A stretch of 64,000 nucleotides of DNA, from contig CAUYLG010038386.1 in assembly GCA_963573385.1 (NCBI GenBank), forward strand, positions 74 to 64,073, written 5' to 3'. Under the pieces are notes generated by a model. It was not told the DNA's origin. It worked only from the letters and a program-made list of their open reading frames with translations, and did not search any database. This document shows, one piece after another, positions 1 to 10,850 of this stretch. This DNA is from Cacajao melanocephalus. Lineage: Eukaryota > Chordata > Mammalia > Primates > Pitheciidae. Both the position numbers and the translations under genes were made by a program. Within the stretch, counting starts at the first letter, position 1, and the number at the start of each line of letters is the position of its first letter.

Positions 1-1404
1 GGTTTGCTGCCTCCATCCCCATCACCTATGTCTGGCATTTCTCCCCATGTTATCCCTCCCCAACTCCCTACCCACCTCTGTCCCTCCCCAAGTCCCCTCC
101 CCCAACAGACTTCAGTGTGTGATGCTCCCCTCCCTGTGTCCATGTATTCTCATTGTTCAACACCCACCTATGAGTGAGAGCATGTGGTGTTTGATTTTCT
201 GGTCTTGTGTCAGTTTGCTGAGAATGATGGTTTCCAGGTTCATCCATGTCCCTACAAAGGACACAAACTCATCGTTTTTTATGGCTGCATAGTATTCCAT
301 GGTGTATATGTGCCACATTTTTCCTGTCCAATCTATCAATGATGGGCATTTGGGTTGGTTCCAAGTCTTTCCTATTGTAAACAGTGCTGCAGTGAACATA
401 CATGTGCATGTGTCCTTATAGTAGAACAATTTATAATCCTTTGGATAAATACCCAGTAATGGGATTGCTGGGTCAAATGGAATTTCTATTTCTAGGTCCT
501 TGAGGAATCACCACACTGTCTTCCACAATGGTTGAACTAATTTACACTCCCACTAACAGTGTAAAAGTGTTCCTGTTTCTCCAAATCCTCTCCAGCATCT
601 GTTGTCTCCAGATTTTTTAATGATCACCATTCTAACTGGCATGAGATGGTATCTCAGTGTAGTCTTGATTTGCATTTCCCTAATGACCAGTGATGATGAG
701 CATTTTTTCATAGGTTTGTTGGCCTCGTATATGTCTTCTTTTGAAAAGTGTCTGTTCATGTCCTTTGCCCACTTTTGAATGGGTTTGTTTGTTTGTTTTT
801 CCTGTAAATCTGTTTTAGTTCTTTGTAGATTTTGGATATACGTCCTTTGTCAGATGGGTAGATTGAAAAAAATTTTTCCCCATTCTGTTGGTTGCTGGTT
901 CACTCTAATGATTGTTTCTTTTGCTGTGCAGAGCTCTGGAGTTTAATTAGATCCCATTTTTCTATTTTGGCTTTTGTTGCCATTGCTTTTGGTGTTTTAG
1001 TCATGAAGTCCTTGCCTATGCCTACGTCCTGAATGGTTTTGCCTAGGTTTTCCTCTAAGGTTTTTATGGTGTTAGGTCTTATGTTTAAGTCTTTAATCCA
1101 CCTAGAGCTAATTTTAGTGTTATGTGTCAGGAAGGGGTCCAGTTTCTGCTTTCTGCACATGACTAGCCAGTTTTCCCAACACCATTTATTAAACAGGGAA
1201 TTCTTTCCCCATTGCTTGTTTTTGTCAGGTTTGTCAAAGATCAGATGGTTGTAGATGTGTGGCATTGCCTCCAAGGCCTCTGTTCTGTTCCATTGGTCTA
1301 TATCTCTGTTTTGGTACCAGTACCATGCTGTTTTGATTACTGTACACTTGTAGTATAGTTTGAAGTCAGGTAACGTGATGCCTCCAGCTTTGTTCTTTTT
1401 GCTT

Positions 1405-1419
1405 AGAATTGACTTGGCT
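1405..1419 (+). repeat. Target-site duplication, left copy (AGAATTGACTTGGCT)
   Basis: These 15 bases are repeated exactly at 3877-3891. Both copies are host L1 sequence, and joining at the duplication restores the host L1. The boundary reads TT|AGAA, whose complement TTCT/AA is a permissible variant of the L1 endonuclease site TTTT/AA. Confidence 0.95.
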
Positions 1420-1903
1420 GAGAGAGATCCAAGATGACCGATTACTAGCAGCTCAGGATTGTAGCTCCCAGTGAAAGCGCAGAGAATGAGTGGACACCAC
1501 ATTTTCAGATGAATTTTTGTTGCTCACGGACTAGGAGATTCCCAGCGGAGGAGCCCCACGGGTCACCAGCGTGACTCTTGTGGCCAGCATGGCAGTTTTG
1601 TTAGCACCCTAGCACGGCGGTTCTCAGTGCAGAGTAAACAGGACTGGGTCCCTTTTTGGTCGACGTTTGGAGCTCTGGGAAGGCAGAGTTGCCCATTCAG
1701 CTGATTGAAAAAGGGACTGAAGAGGGAAGCCAGACTGGAGATTCCCGGGCAGAAAAGCACCATGAATCTCAACGCCGCTGTTTTAGCTGGCGCAGTGTGT
1801 TGCTCAGATTCCAGCGCTGGGAATCAACAAGTTGGACGTCCACTCAGAGACCCAATTTGAAAGTTGGCAATTACAAAGACGACAGGTGGATAAATCTACA
1901 AAG
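1420..1903 (+). promoter_or_regulatory. L1 5'UTR (internal promoter), shortened
   Basis: Sequence between the 5' duplication and the ORF1 start codon at 1904. The first ~30 nt resemble the L1 5' end that carries the YY1 site (core CAAGATGACCG against the usual CAAGATGGCCG). It is about 484 bp, against roughly 900 bp in young L1. That may reflect an older L1PA/L1PB-type 5'UTR, an internal deletion or known 5'UTR splicing. The L1 5'UTR normally drives sense and antisense RNA polymerase II transcription. Activity of this copy is unknown. Confidence 0.8.
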
Positions 1904-2924
1904 ATGAGAAGAAACCAGTCTAAAAAGGCTGAAAATATCCAAAATCAGAATGCCTCTCCTTCTACAGGGGATCACAGTTTCTCATCAACAAGGGAACAAG
2001 GCCTGATGGAGAACAAGTGTGTTCCAATAACAGAATTAGGCTTCAGAAGGTGGATAATAAGAAATTTCTGTAAGCTAAAAGAACATCTTCTAACCCAATG
2101 TAAAGAAACTAAGAACCTCGAAAAAATGACGAAATGCTAACGAGAATAGACAATTTAGAGAGGAAAATAAGTGAATTAATGGAACTGAAAAACACAATAC
2201 GAGAACTCCGTGAAATATGCACAGGTTTTAACAGTGGAATTGATCAAGCCGAAGAAAGGATATCAGAGGTCGAAGACCAACTTAATGAAATGAAACGAGA
2301 GACAAGATTAGAGAAAAAAGAGTAAAAAGGAATGAGCAAAATCTCCAAGAAATATGGGACTATGTGAAAAGACCTGGTTTATGTTTGATAGGTGTACCTG
2401 AATGTCAAGAAGAGAATGAATCCAAGCTGGAAAATATTCTTCAGAATATTATTCAGGAAAACTTTCCTAACCTAGTAAGACAGGATAATACTCAACTCCG
2501 GGTAATACAGAGAACACCACAAAGATATTCCTAAACTAGAGCAACCCCAAGACATATAATCGTTAGATTCACTAGCATTGAAATAAAGGAGAAAATTCTA
2601 AGGGCAGCTAGAGAGAAAGGTGAGATTACCCATAAAGGGAAGCCTATCAGACTCACAGCAGATCTCGCAGCAGAAACCCTACAAACTAGAATAGAGTGGG
2701 GATCAATATTAAATATCCTCAGAGAAAAGAATTTTCAACCCAGAATCTCATATCCAGCCAAACTAAGCTTCATATGTGAAGGAAAAATAAAATTTTTCAC
2801 GAACAAGCAAGTACTCAGAGATTTCATCACCACCAGGCCTGCTTTACAAGAGCTTCTGAAAGAAGCACTACTCACAGAAAGGAATAACCAGTATCAGTCA
2901 TCCCAAAAACTCACCAAAAGGTAA
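1904..2924 (+). pseudogene. L1 ORF1 (RNA-binding chaperone protein), frameshifted
   Basis: ORF1p is the trimeric coiled-coil RNA chaperone of the L1 ribonucleoprotein particle. The start ATG at 1904 follows an ACAAAG context like canonical ORF1, and the end TAA at 2922-2924 sits 62 bp before the ORF2 start, matching L1 organisation. The length (1021 nt) is close to the usual ~1017 nt. The coiled-coil part is visible at 2134-2325 (heptad-like, ending in VEDQLNEMKRE). The reading frame is broken near 2138 and near 2323, and again further on, so no complete protein is possible. Confidence 0.88.
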
Positions 2925-2986
2925 AGAGTATCGCCATAATGAAGAATCTATATCAACTAATGGGCAAAACAGCCAGCTAGCATTAA

Positions 2987-3650
2987 ATGACAATATTACA
3001 CTCACATATATTAATACTAATCCTAAATTTAAATGGATTAAATGCCCCAATCAAAGACACAGACAGGCAAATTGAATAAAAAGTCAAAACCTATTGGTAT
3101 GCTGTATCCAGATCTATCTTACATGCAAGGACACACAAAGATTCAAAACAAAGGGATGGAGGAAGATTCACTAATCAAATGGAAAGCCAAAAAACAAACA
3201 ACAAATAAAAAAAAAAACCAGGAGTTGTAATTTTTGTCTCTGACAAAACAGACTTTAATAGCAATAAAGACTAAAAGAAACTAAGAAGGACATTACATAA
3301 TGGCAAAAGGATCAATGCAACAAGAAGAACTAATGATCATAAATATATATGCGCCCAATGCAGGAGCACCCAGATACATAAGACAAGTTCTTAATGACTT
3401 ATAAAGAGACTTAGACTCGTGCACAATAATAGCGGGAGACTTTAACACCACATCGTTAACATTAGACAGATCGAGATAGAAAATTAACAAGGACATTTAT
3501 GACTTGAACTCAGACCTGGAACAAGTAAACTCAATAAATATTTATAGAATTCTCCACCCAAATGCACAAAACATACAATTTTCTCAATATCATATTACAC
3601 CTATTCTAAAAGTGACCACATAATTGGAAGTAAATAGCTCTTTAGCAATT
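2987..3650 (+). pseudogene. L1 ORF2 5' part, endonuclease domain only
   Basis: The ATG at 2987 opens the L1 apurinic-like endonuclease domain. Conserved landmarks include C-I-Q-I-Y-L at about 3102-3119, where canonical L1 has the catalytic Glu in QETHL. That Glu is lost by a one-codon deletion and substitution. Further along are N-I-Y-A-P near 3340 and G-D-F-N-T near 3436. The sequence stops before the end of the domain, and frameshifts are present around 3230. It is a dead copy. L1 identity ends near 3650 at the chimeric junction. Confidence 0.85.
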
Positions 3651-3876
3651 GCATAGCATTTCACAGATTTAAATGAAGTGTTGGTTGGCTGTTTGTTATT
3701 TTCTTCTTTTATTCCTCCCTGTCTCTGTTGTTAAGCACAATTATGGGCATAAAAGAGGTCTTTAATACCTATTTTTAGATTGTATTCCAGCCTGGGTAAT
3801 AGAGCAAGACTCCTGTCCTCTCTCCCCCTTTCTCTTCCTCTTTCTTTCTTTCCTTCATTAAAAAAAAAAAAAAAAA
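3651..3876 (+). other. Non-L1 3' segment of the chimera, with Alu 3' end and poly(A)
   Basis: About 127 bp of unrecognised sequence (3651-3777) lead into an Alu right-arm end (3778-3817, core CCAGCCTGGGTAATAGAGC). A CT-rich tract (3815-3859) and 18 A follow. It lies inside the duplication, so it arrived with the L1 piece. It may be genomic flank of the source L1 (a 3' transduction from a 3'-truncated source), a spliced-in exon, or an RT template switch. Searching 3651-3777 against the genome would reveal the source locus. Confidence 0.75.
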
Positions 3877-3891
3877 AGAATTGACTTGGCT
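3877..3891 (+). repeat. Target-site duplication, right copy
   Basis: Exact copy of 1405-1419, immediately after the A-tail. The antisense host L1 resumes here with no loss of sequence. Confidence 0.95.
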
Positions 3892-4251
3892 ATGCGGGCT
3901 CTCTTTTGGTTCCATATGAAGTTTAAGGTGGTTTTTTCTAGTTCTGTGAAGAGGGGCATAGGTAGTTTGATGGGGATAGCATTGAATCTATAAATTACTT
4001 TGGGGAGTATTTCACAATATTTCACAATATTGATTCTTCCTGACCATGAGCATGGAAGTTTTTTCCATCTGTTTGTGTCCTCTTATTTTGTTGAGCAGTG
4101 GTTTGTAGTTCTCCTTGAAGAGGTGCTTTACATCCTTTGTTAGTTGTATTCCTAGGTATTTTATTCTTTGTAGCAATTGTGAATGGCAGTTCATTCTTAA
4201 TTTGGCTCTCTTTAAGTCTGTTATTGGTGTATAGGAATGCTTGTGATTTCT

Positions 4252-4389
4252 TTTCTTTTCTTTTTTTTTTTAAAGATGGGGTTTCACCATGTTGGTCAGG
4301 CTGGTCTTGAATTCCCGACCTCAGGTAATCCACCTGCCTTGGCCTCCAAAGTGCTTGGATTACAGGCATGAGCCACCACGCCCGGCCAC
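4252..4389 (-). mobile_element. Alu left monomer (scAlu-like) inserted in L1
   Basis: On the minus strand this reads as a single Alu left arm starting GGCCGGGCGTGGTGGCTCA and ending at the mid-element A-rich linker (T-rich at 4252-4270 on the plus strand). There is no right arm. It is flanked by the 13-bp duplication GCTTGTGATTTCT (4239-4251 and 4390-4402), so it is a retroposition event and not a deletion remnant. Processed small-cytoplasmic Alu RNA of ~118 nt is a known product and the likely template. The free left monomer family FLAM is the alternative, but it predates this L1, and the sequence looks Alu-like. Confidence 0.88.
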
Positions 4390-5892
4390 GCTTGTGATTT
4401 CTACACATTGATTTTGTATCCTGAGACTTTGCTGAAGTTGCTTCAGATTTTGGGCTGAGATGATGGGGTCTTCTAAATATACAATCATGTCGTTTGCAAA
4501 TAGAGACAACTTGACTTCCTCCTTTCCTAACGGAATACGCTTTATTTTTCTTGCCTGATTGCTCTGGCTAGAACGTCCAATACCATATTGAACAGAAGTG
4601 ATGAGAGAGGGCATCCTTGATTTCAAAGGGAATGCTTCCAGTTTTTGCCCATTCAGTATGATATTGGCTGTGGGTTTGTTGTAAACATCTTTTATTATTC
4701 TGAGATACGTTCTGTCAATACCTAGTTTATTGAGAGTTTTTAGCATAAAGGGCTGTTGAATTTGGTCGAAGGCCTTCTCTGCATCTATTGAGATAATCAT
4801 GTGGTTTTTGTCTTTGGTTCTGTTTATGTGGTAAATTACGTTTATAGACTTGCGTATGTTGAATCAGCCTTGCACCCCCAGGATGAAGCCTACTTGATCG
4901 TGATGGATAAGTTTTTGATGTGCTGTTGCAATCAGTTTACCAGTATTTTATTGAAGATTTTTGCATCTATGTTCATCATCGATATTGGCCTGAAGTTTTC
5001 TTTTCTTGAGTCTCTGCCAGGGTTTGGTATCAGGATGATATTGGTCTCATAAAATGATTTGGGAAGGATTCCCTCTTTTTGGATTGTTTGGAATAGTTTC
5101 AGAAGGAATGGTACCAGCTCCTCTTTGTATGTCTGGTAGAATTTGACTGGGAACCCATCTGGACCTGGACATTTTTTGGTTGGTAGGCTATTAATTGCTG
5201 CCTCAACTTCAGCCCTTGTTATTGGTCTATTCAGGGTTTCGACTTCTTCCTGGTTTGGGCTTGGGAGGGTGCAAGTGTCCAGGAGTTTATCCATTTCTTC
5301 CAGGTTTACTTGTTTATGTGCATAGAATTGTTTATAGTAATCTCTGATGGTAGTTTGTATTTCTGTGGAATCGGCGGTAATATCCCCTTTATCATTTTTT
5401 ATTGCATCTATTTGATTCTTCTCTCTTTTTTATTAATCTGGCTAGTGGTCTATTTTGTTGATCTTTTCAAAAAACCAGCTCCTGGATTTACTAATTTTTT
5501 GAAGGGTTTTTTTGTGTCTCTATCTCCTTCAGTTCTGCTCTGATCTTAGGTATTTCTTGTCTTCTGCTAGCTTTTGAGTTTTTTTGATCTTGCTCCTCTA
5601 GCTCTTTCAATTTTGATGATAGGGTGTCAATTTTAGATCTTTCCTTGCTTCTTATGTGGGCATTTATTGCTATAAATTTCCCTCTAGACACTGTTTTAAA
5701 TGTTTCCCAGAGATTCTGGTACACTGTGTCTTCCTTCTCGTTGGTTTCAAAGAACATCTTTATTTCTGCCTTCATTTCCTTGTTTATCCAGTTGACAGTC
5801 AGGAGCCAGTTGTTCAGTTTCCTTAAAGTTGTGCGGTTCTGAGTTAGTTTCTGAATTCTGAGTTCTAATTTGATTGTACTGTGGTCTGAGAG

Positions 5893-6649
5893 TTTTTAAT
5901 TTTAGCTGAGAATACTTTTATTCTTTACCTGTGGGGATATGTGAACTAATGACTATGAGTGTGTTTCCCTTAGAAAGAAAGATATAAATTAGGAGCAGTA
6001 GTTACTCATATGGCAATGATAGTAAATATCCTCCTACTAGAAACTCAAGTTTCTCCTTGAAGATGTCAACTTCAAATGAATTTTAAAGATTTATTTTCTT
6101 ATAGTTTTATTGATTTCTTGATTTGGTTTTAACATTGAAAAGCAAACAAGGTCAGAGGCTATATCTTCTTTGATTTTAATAAATGGCTTAGTAAAATGAG
6201 ATGGTACATCACACAGATGAAATATCTGACAGCAGTTTTGCAATAACAAAATGCTACCTCATGGGCCCAGGACAGCAGGTGGTTATCCCATCCTAGGAGA
6301 GCAGAGGAGGGTGGGCAGCACCATTTCTACCTCCCCTTCAGAGGGTTCAGTGTTGGGTCTGTTGTTCTTGAAGTAAAGATGCAAGTTCAAGGGGCAGCAA
6401 GACAGCATCAGTAGCATAGCTTTGTGACAGCATTTGCCATTGATAGGCATCTTGATAAGCTCTTTAATGATTAATCATTTAATATATGACTTGCCTATAA
6501 AATCAATTGCAATCAATTTTGATTACACTGCCACTTGATTCCACATATATCTTACAACAAAGACTCTGTTTTTAAACAATTTACTAACATCACTCATTTT
6601 ATTCATTTATTCTTTCAACATTTTTCTTTCCAATCTAGCTTATTTTTGA
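5893..6649. other. Unique AT-rich spacer
   Basis: No recognised repeat or gene. A perfect 14-bp palindrome AATGATTAATCATT at 6466-6479 resembles a homeodomain or HNF1-type dimer site. This is a motif resemblance only. Confidence 0.5.
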
Positions 6650-7625
6650 ATATTTAATTAACAAAGATTAAAGATATTTGAGGTGTTTAAAGTGGTGATT
6701 TGATATATGTATACATTGTGTAATGATTGCCACAATTCATTTACATATCTATCACTACCCATACATTAGATCTCCAGAATGGGTTCATTTTACAACTGAA
6801 AGTTTGTACCCTTTGACCAACATCTCTCCATTCCCCGACCCCCTCAGCTCCTGGCAAACACCATTCTAAATTCTGCTCTTGTGATTTCAACTTTTTTAGA
6901 TTCTACATAAAAGTGAGAAAACACAGTATTTACTTTTCTGTTTCTGACTTGTTTCACTTAGCATAGTGTCCTCTATGTTCATCCACATTGTTGCAAATGT
7001 CAGTGATCTTTCATTGTATGTATGTTCCATAATGTTTTTTACCCATTTGTTCATTCTTGGATGCATAGGTTGTTTAAGTATCTTAGTTATTGTGAGTAAT
7101 GCTGCAATCAATATGGGGTTTAGATATCCCAAGAAACTGGTTTACGTCCTTTTAATGTGTACTCAGAGGTGGAGTTGCTGCATCAAATGGTAGTTCTGCT
7201 TTTAATTTTCTGACGAACTTCCATACCATTTTCAATAATGGCTCCATGAATTTACATTCCTACCAACTGGGTACTAGGGTTTCCTTTTCTCCACACCCTT
7301 GCCAATACTTGTTATATCTTGTTTTTTCAATAGTAGCCATTCTAAAAGGTGTGAGAAGGTATCTCACTGCAATTTTGATTTGCATTTTTCTGAAATGCTC
7401 AAGTACCTTTCATAGATCTGTTGGCCATTTGTATGTTTTCTTTGAATAAAATGTCTATTTAGGTCATTTGTCCACTTGTACTTTTTTTTATATTGAGTTC
7501 TTGTTGTTCCTTATAGATTTTAGATACTAACCTTTTATCAGATATATGGTTTGCAAATATTTTCTCTTATTCTGCATGCTGCTTTTACATTTTGTTGATT
7601 ATTTTCCTTGCTGTGTAGACACTTT
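6650..7625 (-). mobile_element. Old L1 (L1MB/L1MC grade), 3' portion
   Basis: Reads antisense as L1 3'UTR (near 6690-6900) and the C-terminal part of ORF2 up to about 7625. The small frame 6896-7132 (minus) still shows the ORF2 tail pattern. It is highly diverged, with indels throughout, consistent with pre-primate age. It abuts the oppositely oriented segment at 7626-7850, and together they form one element with an internal inversion. Confidence 0.85.
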
Positions 7626-7850
7626 TTAAATGTAAGGTCTAAAAGCATAAAACTCCTAGTAAAACACATAGGGGTAAGGCTCCTTGACATTCATCTTGGC
7701 AATGACTTTTTGATACTACACAAAAGGACAGGTAACAAAGGCAAAAATAAACAAGGCAAAAAAAAAAAGGCAAAAAAAAAAGGCAAAATAAAGGCAAAAA
7801 AAGGCAAAAATAAACAAGGCAAAGGAAAAAAAAACTACATCAGCATATGT
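7626..7850 (+). mobile_element. Inverted 5' segment of the same old L1
   Basis: Sense-oriented L1 ORF2 sequence (CTTGACATTCATCTTGGCAA... through ...ACTACATCA). It lies immediately upstream, in L1 coordinates, of where the antisense part stops (the CAGCAAGGAAAATAATC region). Inverted 5' and collinear 3' halves meeting at nearly the same L1 position are the signature of twin priming during reverse transcription. The stretch is enlarged by a local GGCAAAAA-type expansion. Confidence 0.72.
7737..7836 (+). repeat. Local (A)nGGC microsatellite-like expansion
   Basis: Repeated AAAGGCAAAAA units, with the flanking phrase AAAATAAACAAGGC occurring twice. It grew inside the L1 phrase GGCAACAAAAGCAAAAATAA. 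It accounts for the lysine-rich chance frame here. Confidence 0.8.
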
Positions 7851-7956
7851 TCATTAAGCTTCTATATGCTATGCAAAAGTTCTTGCTGTGATGAAATTTG
7901 CATTCTAAAGGCAAGGGAGAGAAAGGCAATAAATGAATAAGCAACGAATATATTCA

Positions 7957-8502
<546 letters not shown>

Positions 8503-8564
8503 TCACCAGCCATGTAGCATAAGATCATCCCAGAGAAAATCTCATGTGAAAAGGACCTATGGCA

Positions 8565-9000
8565 GGATCATGTCTGACACGTTTAAGAAAAAAGAAACAG
8601 CGGGGAATCTAGAGTGAGCAAGAGTCATAGGAAAAAAGGTTAGAAAAGCGGTGGGAGGCAGATCACATAGCCATTATTAGGATTGAGTGGTATGAGAGAT
8701 CCTGGCATGCTGTATAAAAGCCATGCCATGATCTGACTTGCATCCCAAATGTTCACTCTGTCCTGTGTCCTAAGGACAGTGGGTAAGTATTGAAGAAAAG
8801 AAACTCATCAGAAGGCTATTGCAATAATCTGAGGGAGTGGGGAAATTATGACTGCTCGTGTCACTGCAATCGCAAAAACTGCAGAATTTACTGATGGATT
8901 TCACGTGGGGCCTGGTAACAGAAGAGTATTCAAAGATTGCTGTAAGTTGTGGGACTTAAACAACTAAATTGACTAAGTTAAATATGAAGCAGTATGTGTG
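8565..9000 (-). mobile_element. L2 LINE fragment
   Basis: Plus-strand phrases such as CATGATCTGACTTGCAT, AGGCTATTGCAATAATCTGAG and TACTGATGGATTTCACGTGGGG follow the reverse complement of the mammalian L2 consensus in order. Strongly diverged. No coding capacity. Confidence 0.7.
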
Positions 9001-10685
9001 TAGTACCAAGAGATGGACTTAAAGCAAAAATGCCTAGACAGCAAGGATAGAGAAGGTATGGATGAAAGGATAAGGAGATGGAGAGCAGGGTAAAAGGAGA
9101 GAAGAGACAGTCCTGAAGCCATGACTTATGAGTTTGAAGATAAGGTGGTAATAGTATGTGAGGCAATCTTTAAAAGTTCTGGATAAACCCTATTTATTTG
9201 GAACTCTGTGAAACCAAATAAAAAGGAACTTTAGAGATAGATATAAACCAGATGGCATTATTCTATTCAAAAGATGAATAGAATAGAGTAGAAGAGAAGA
9301 TTCCCATTTATATGTTGCCATTCTCAGAAGTCCACATAAGCTGGCGGTGGGCATGGTGTGCATTTGCTTGCAGAATACCTGGTCCCACAGATGCTCTCCA
9401 GGGTGAAGGATGGGCATAGGTAAACATTAGGTTAACATGTGCCTTTAGGGCTCACAAGCATTTACAACATTTTATTATAAATCATCACTGATCGAAAACT
9501 TTTGTTCTCCTCTGTGGATACATATTTGATTTTTATAAATCTGAAGTCATTTGGGGGCCACTCTCATGACAAGGCCATTTAGATCGTGATGAGGAATGAG
9601 AGTCAGAAAATGAGATGCCATCATAAAATAACAGAATTGCTTTATTTCTTTGTGTGGCTCTGAAAGTACCTCCAAACATACCTTGAGCAATAAAATAACC
9701 AGAAATGTAGCCAGTTTCCCAAAGTGATTTCTTTAAAAGATAACTCTATTATGGACACATCCATTGATGTATTATTAAATAAGCCTTACATCATAGTCAC
9801 AAGTTTAATAAGGTATTGCAACAGAAGGGGAATATATTAATTAGTACAAGCTCCTCTTGATTTTATTTTTCAATTTATTTTGATGAGTTTTTTTGGATGG
9901 TGATTTGTTTTTGTTTTGTGTGTGTGTGTTTTGTTGTTGTTGTTGTTTTTTGCACACTGGTGTGTTGCATATGTTAGCCTAGGTGATTTTTAACTGGATA
10001 GAAGGGGTATTGATGAGTCTGTTAGCAACCAGGAAATGTCTGAGGATTCAGGTACAATGTAGGGTTTTTTATTTATCCTAAAAAGACTTATAGAAATAAA
10101 GAAGATGAAAACAAAAAAGAAGTAGTTTCAGCCAAACTGAGAATTTGCTTTTCACTCTTTATAATAAGGGTGTTTTCTTCCTCTGTCTTTTATTTCCTCT
10201 TTATTTTCCAGGGAGAAAAGAGTGCAAGAAAAACACATTACCCAAAATGAGCCTGAGAAGGGAAAAAAAATAATAAAATCAAGCGATAGTTTACAAATGA
10301 GAAAAGAGTCCAGCAAATGAAATCTCTAATAATGATGAAGATAAAGAGAATGTGTAGGAGCAGACAAAAAGGAAAGGTAGTAGAAGAAAGACGTATAGAC
10401 TCAATCACAGACAGGGTCTGAAAATTAAATGCCCTAACAAAAATGGGCTTGCAGACAGATAAAAAAGAAAATGGGAAGAGCAGACCAGAAGGGATAAGTA
10501 ACACAGCTTGTTTCTTCACAGACCACAATCTGGCTTCAGAGAGAAAAAGTCATTAATATAGCTTAGCCACTCACACATTGTCAAGAAGAATCAACCAAAA
10601 AAGGCCCTTTAGTTAAAGTGCAAAGCTGTTATTTGCACCATTAGCTATGAGTCTCATCATGAAGCCAACATGTCAAATAATCTCC
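9001..10685. other. Unique spacer
   Basis: No recognised gene or interspersed repeat. It contains a TG/TTG-rich simple stretch at 9899-9951 and an A-rich, purine-biased stretch around 10240-10400, whose complement yields a chance frame at 10238-10528. Confidence 0.5.
9899..9951 (+). repeat. T-rich (TG)n / (TTG)n simple repeat
   Basis: Runs of TGTGTGTGTG followed by TTGTTGTTGTTG within T-rich DNA. Confidence 0.85.
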
Positions 10686-10689
10686 GGAT

Positions 10690-10850
10690 TGAGGAACAGG
10701 AGACCCAGAATCTAATTCCAGATCTGTTTTGACTCATTGATGCCCATTAGGAAGCCTCTGGGCCTCAGCTTCATTACCTATAAAATAAAAGAATCAGGCT
10801 AAATGGTTTCCAAGTTTCTTCTGGATTTGGTGTTTAAGGACGTATATAAG
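10690..10850 (+). mobile_element. MIR SINE fragment
   Basis: Matches the MIR core order: CAGGAGACCCAGAATCTAATTCC, a degraded middle, then CTCTGGGCCTCAGCTTCATTACC and TATAAAATAAAAGAATCAGGC. These correspond to the usual 'ggcctcagtttcctcatctgtaaaatg' motif. An ancient tRNA-derived SINE, no longer mobile. Confidence 0.7.

Larger units (their letters stand above)
1420..3876 (+). mobile_element. Chimeric L1 retrocopy: complete 5' end, foreign 3' end, poly(A)
   Basis: A 2457-bp insertion bounded by a perfect 15-bp duplication and ending in 18 A residues (3860-3877, the last shared with the duplication). It starts at or near the true L1 5' end (the segment resembling ...CCAAGATGACCG), then has a shortened 5'UTR, ORF1, the 62-bp inter-ORF spacer and the first part of ORF2. 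Recognisable L1 stops near 3650. A segment of non-L1 sequence follows, including the last ~40 nt of an Alu (3778-3817), a pyrimidine-rich stretch and the A-tail. Ordinary L1 copies lose the 5' end and keep the 3'UTR, whereas here the reverse is true. The simplest inference is trans-mobilisation of a chimeric RNA that started at an L1 promoter and ended in flanking or spliced sequence. Confidence 0.9.
1..5892 (-). mobile_element. LINE-1 (L1PA/L1PB grade), 5'-truncated, host of two later insertions
   Basis: Read on the minus strand, this is an L1 running from just after the ORF2 endonuclease region (5892) to the 3'UTR, which continues past the left window edge. The 3'UTR occupies 1-156. The ORF2 stop is at 157, where the frame ends ...SLIGGC, close to the canonical L1 ORF2 C-terminus. 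The body is split by an L1 chimera (1420-3876) and an Alu monomer (4252-4389). Removing both, with one copy of each duplication, gives a continuous L1. Truncation at 5892 falls where L1 sequence stops abruptly and AT-rich unique sequence starts. The grade is inferred from similarity to primate L1 consensus; the exact subfamily is not resolved. The A-tail and 3' target-site duplication lie outside the window. Confidence 0.95.
157..5892 (-). pseudogene. L1 ORF2 remnant (reverse transcriptase and C-terminal region), interrupted
   Basis: ORF2 encodes the L1 endonuclease/reverse transcriptase that performs target-primed reverse transcription in the nucleus. Only sequence downstream of the endonuclease remains. 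Open pieces lie at 4932-5294 (RT fingers, with [16 protein letters not shown]), 4360-4800 (RT palm) and 157-429 (C-terminus). The RT active-site motif normally reads FADD, but at 4489-4500 it reads FAND, replacing a metal-binding aspartate. Two insertions and several frameshifts also break the frame, so it is certainly non-functional. Confidence 0.93.

Noticed and set aside
7608..7940. Lysine-rich 110-residue frame (KGKNKQGKKKKAKKKG-like)
   Set aside because: It is the translation of a GGCAAAAA simple repeat within an inverted L1 piece. There is no family resemblance and no conserved start context.
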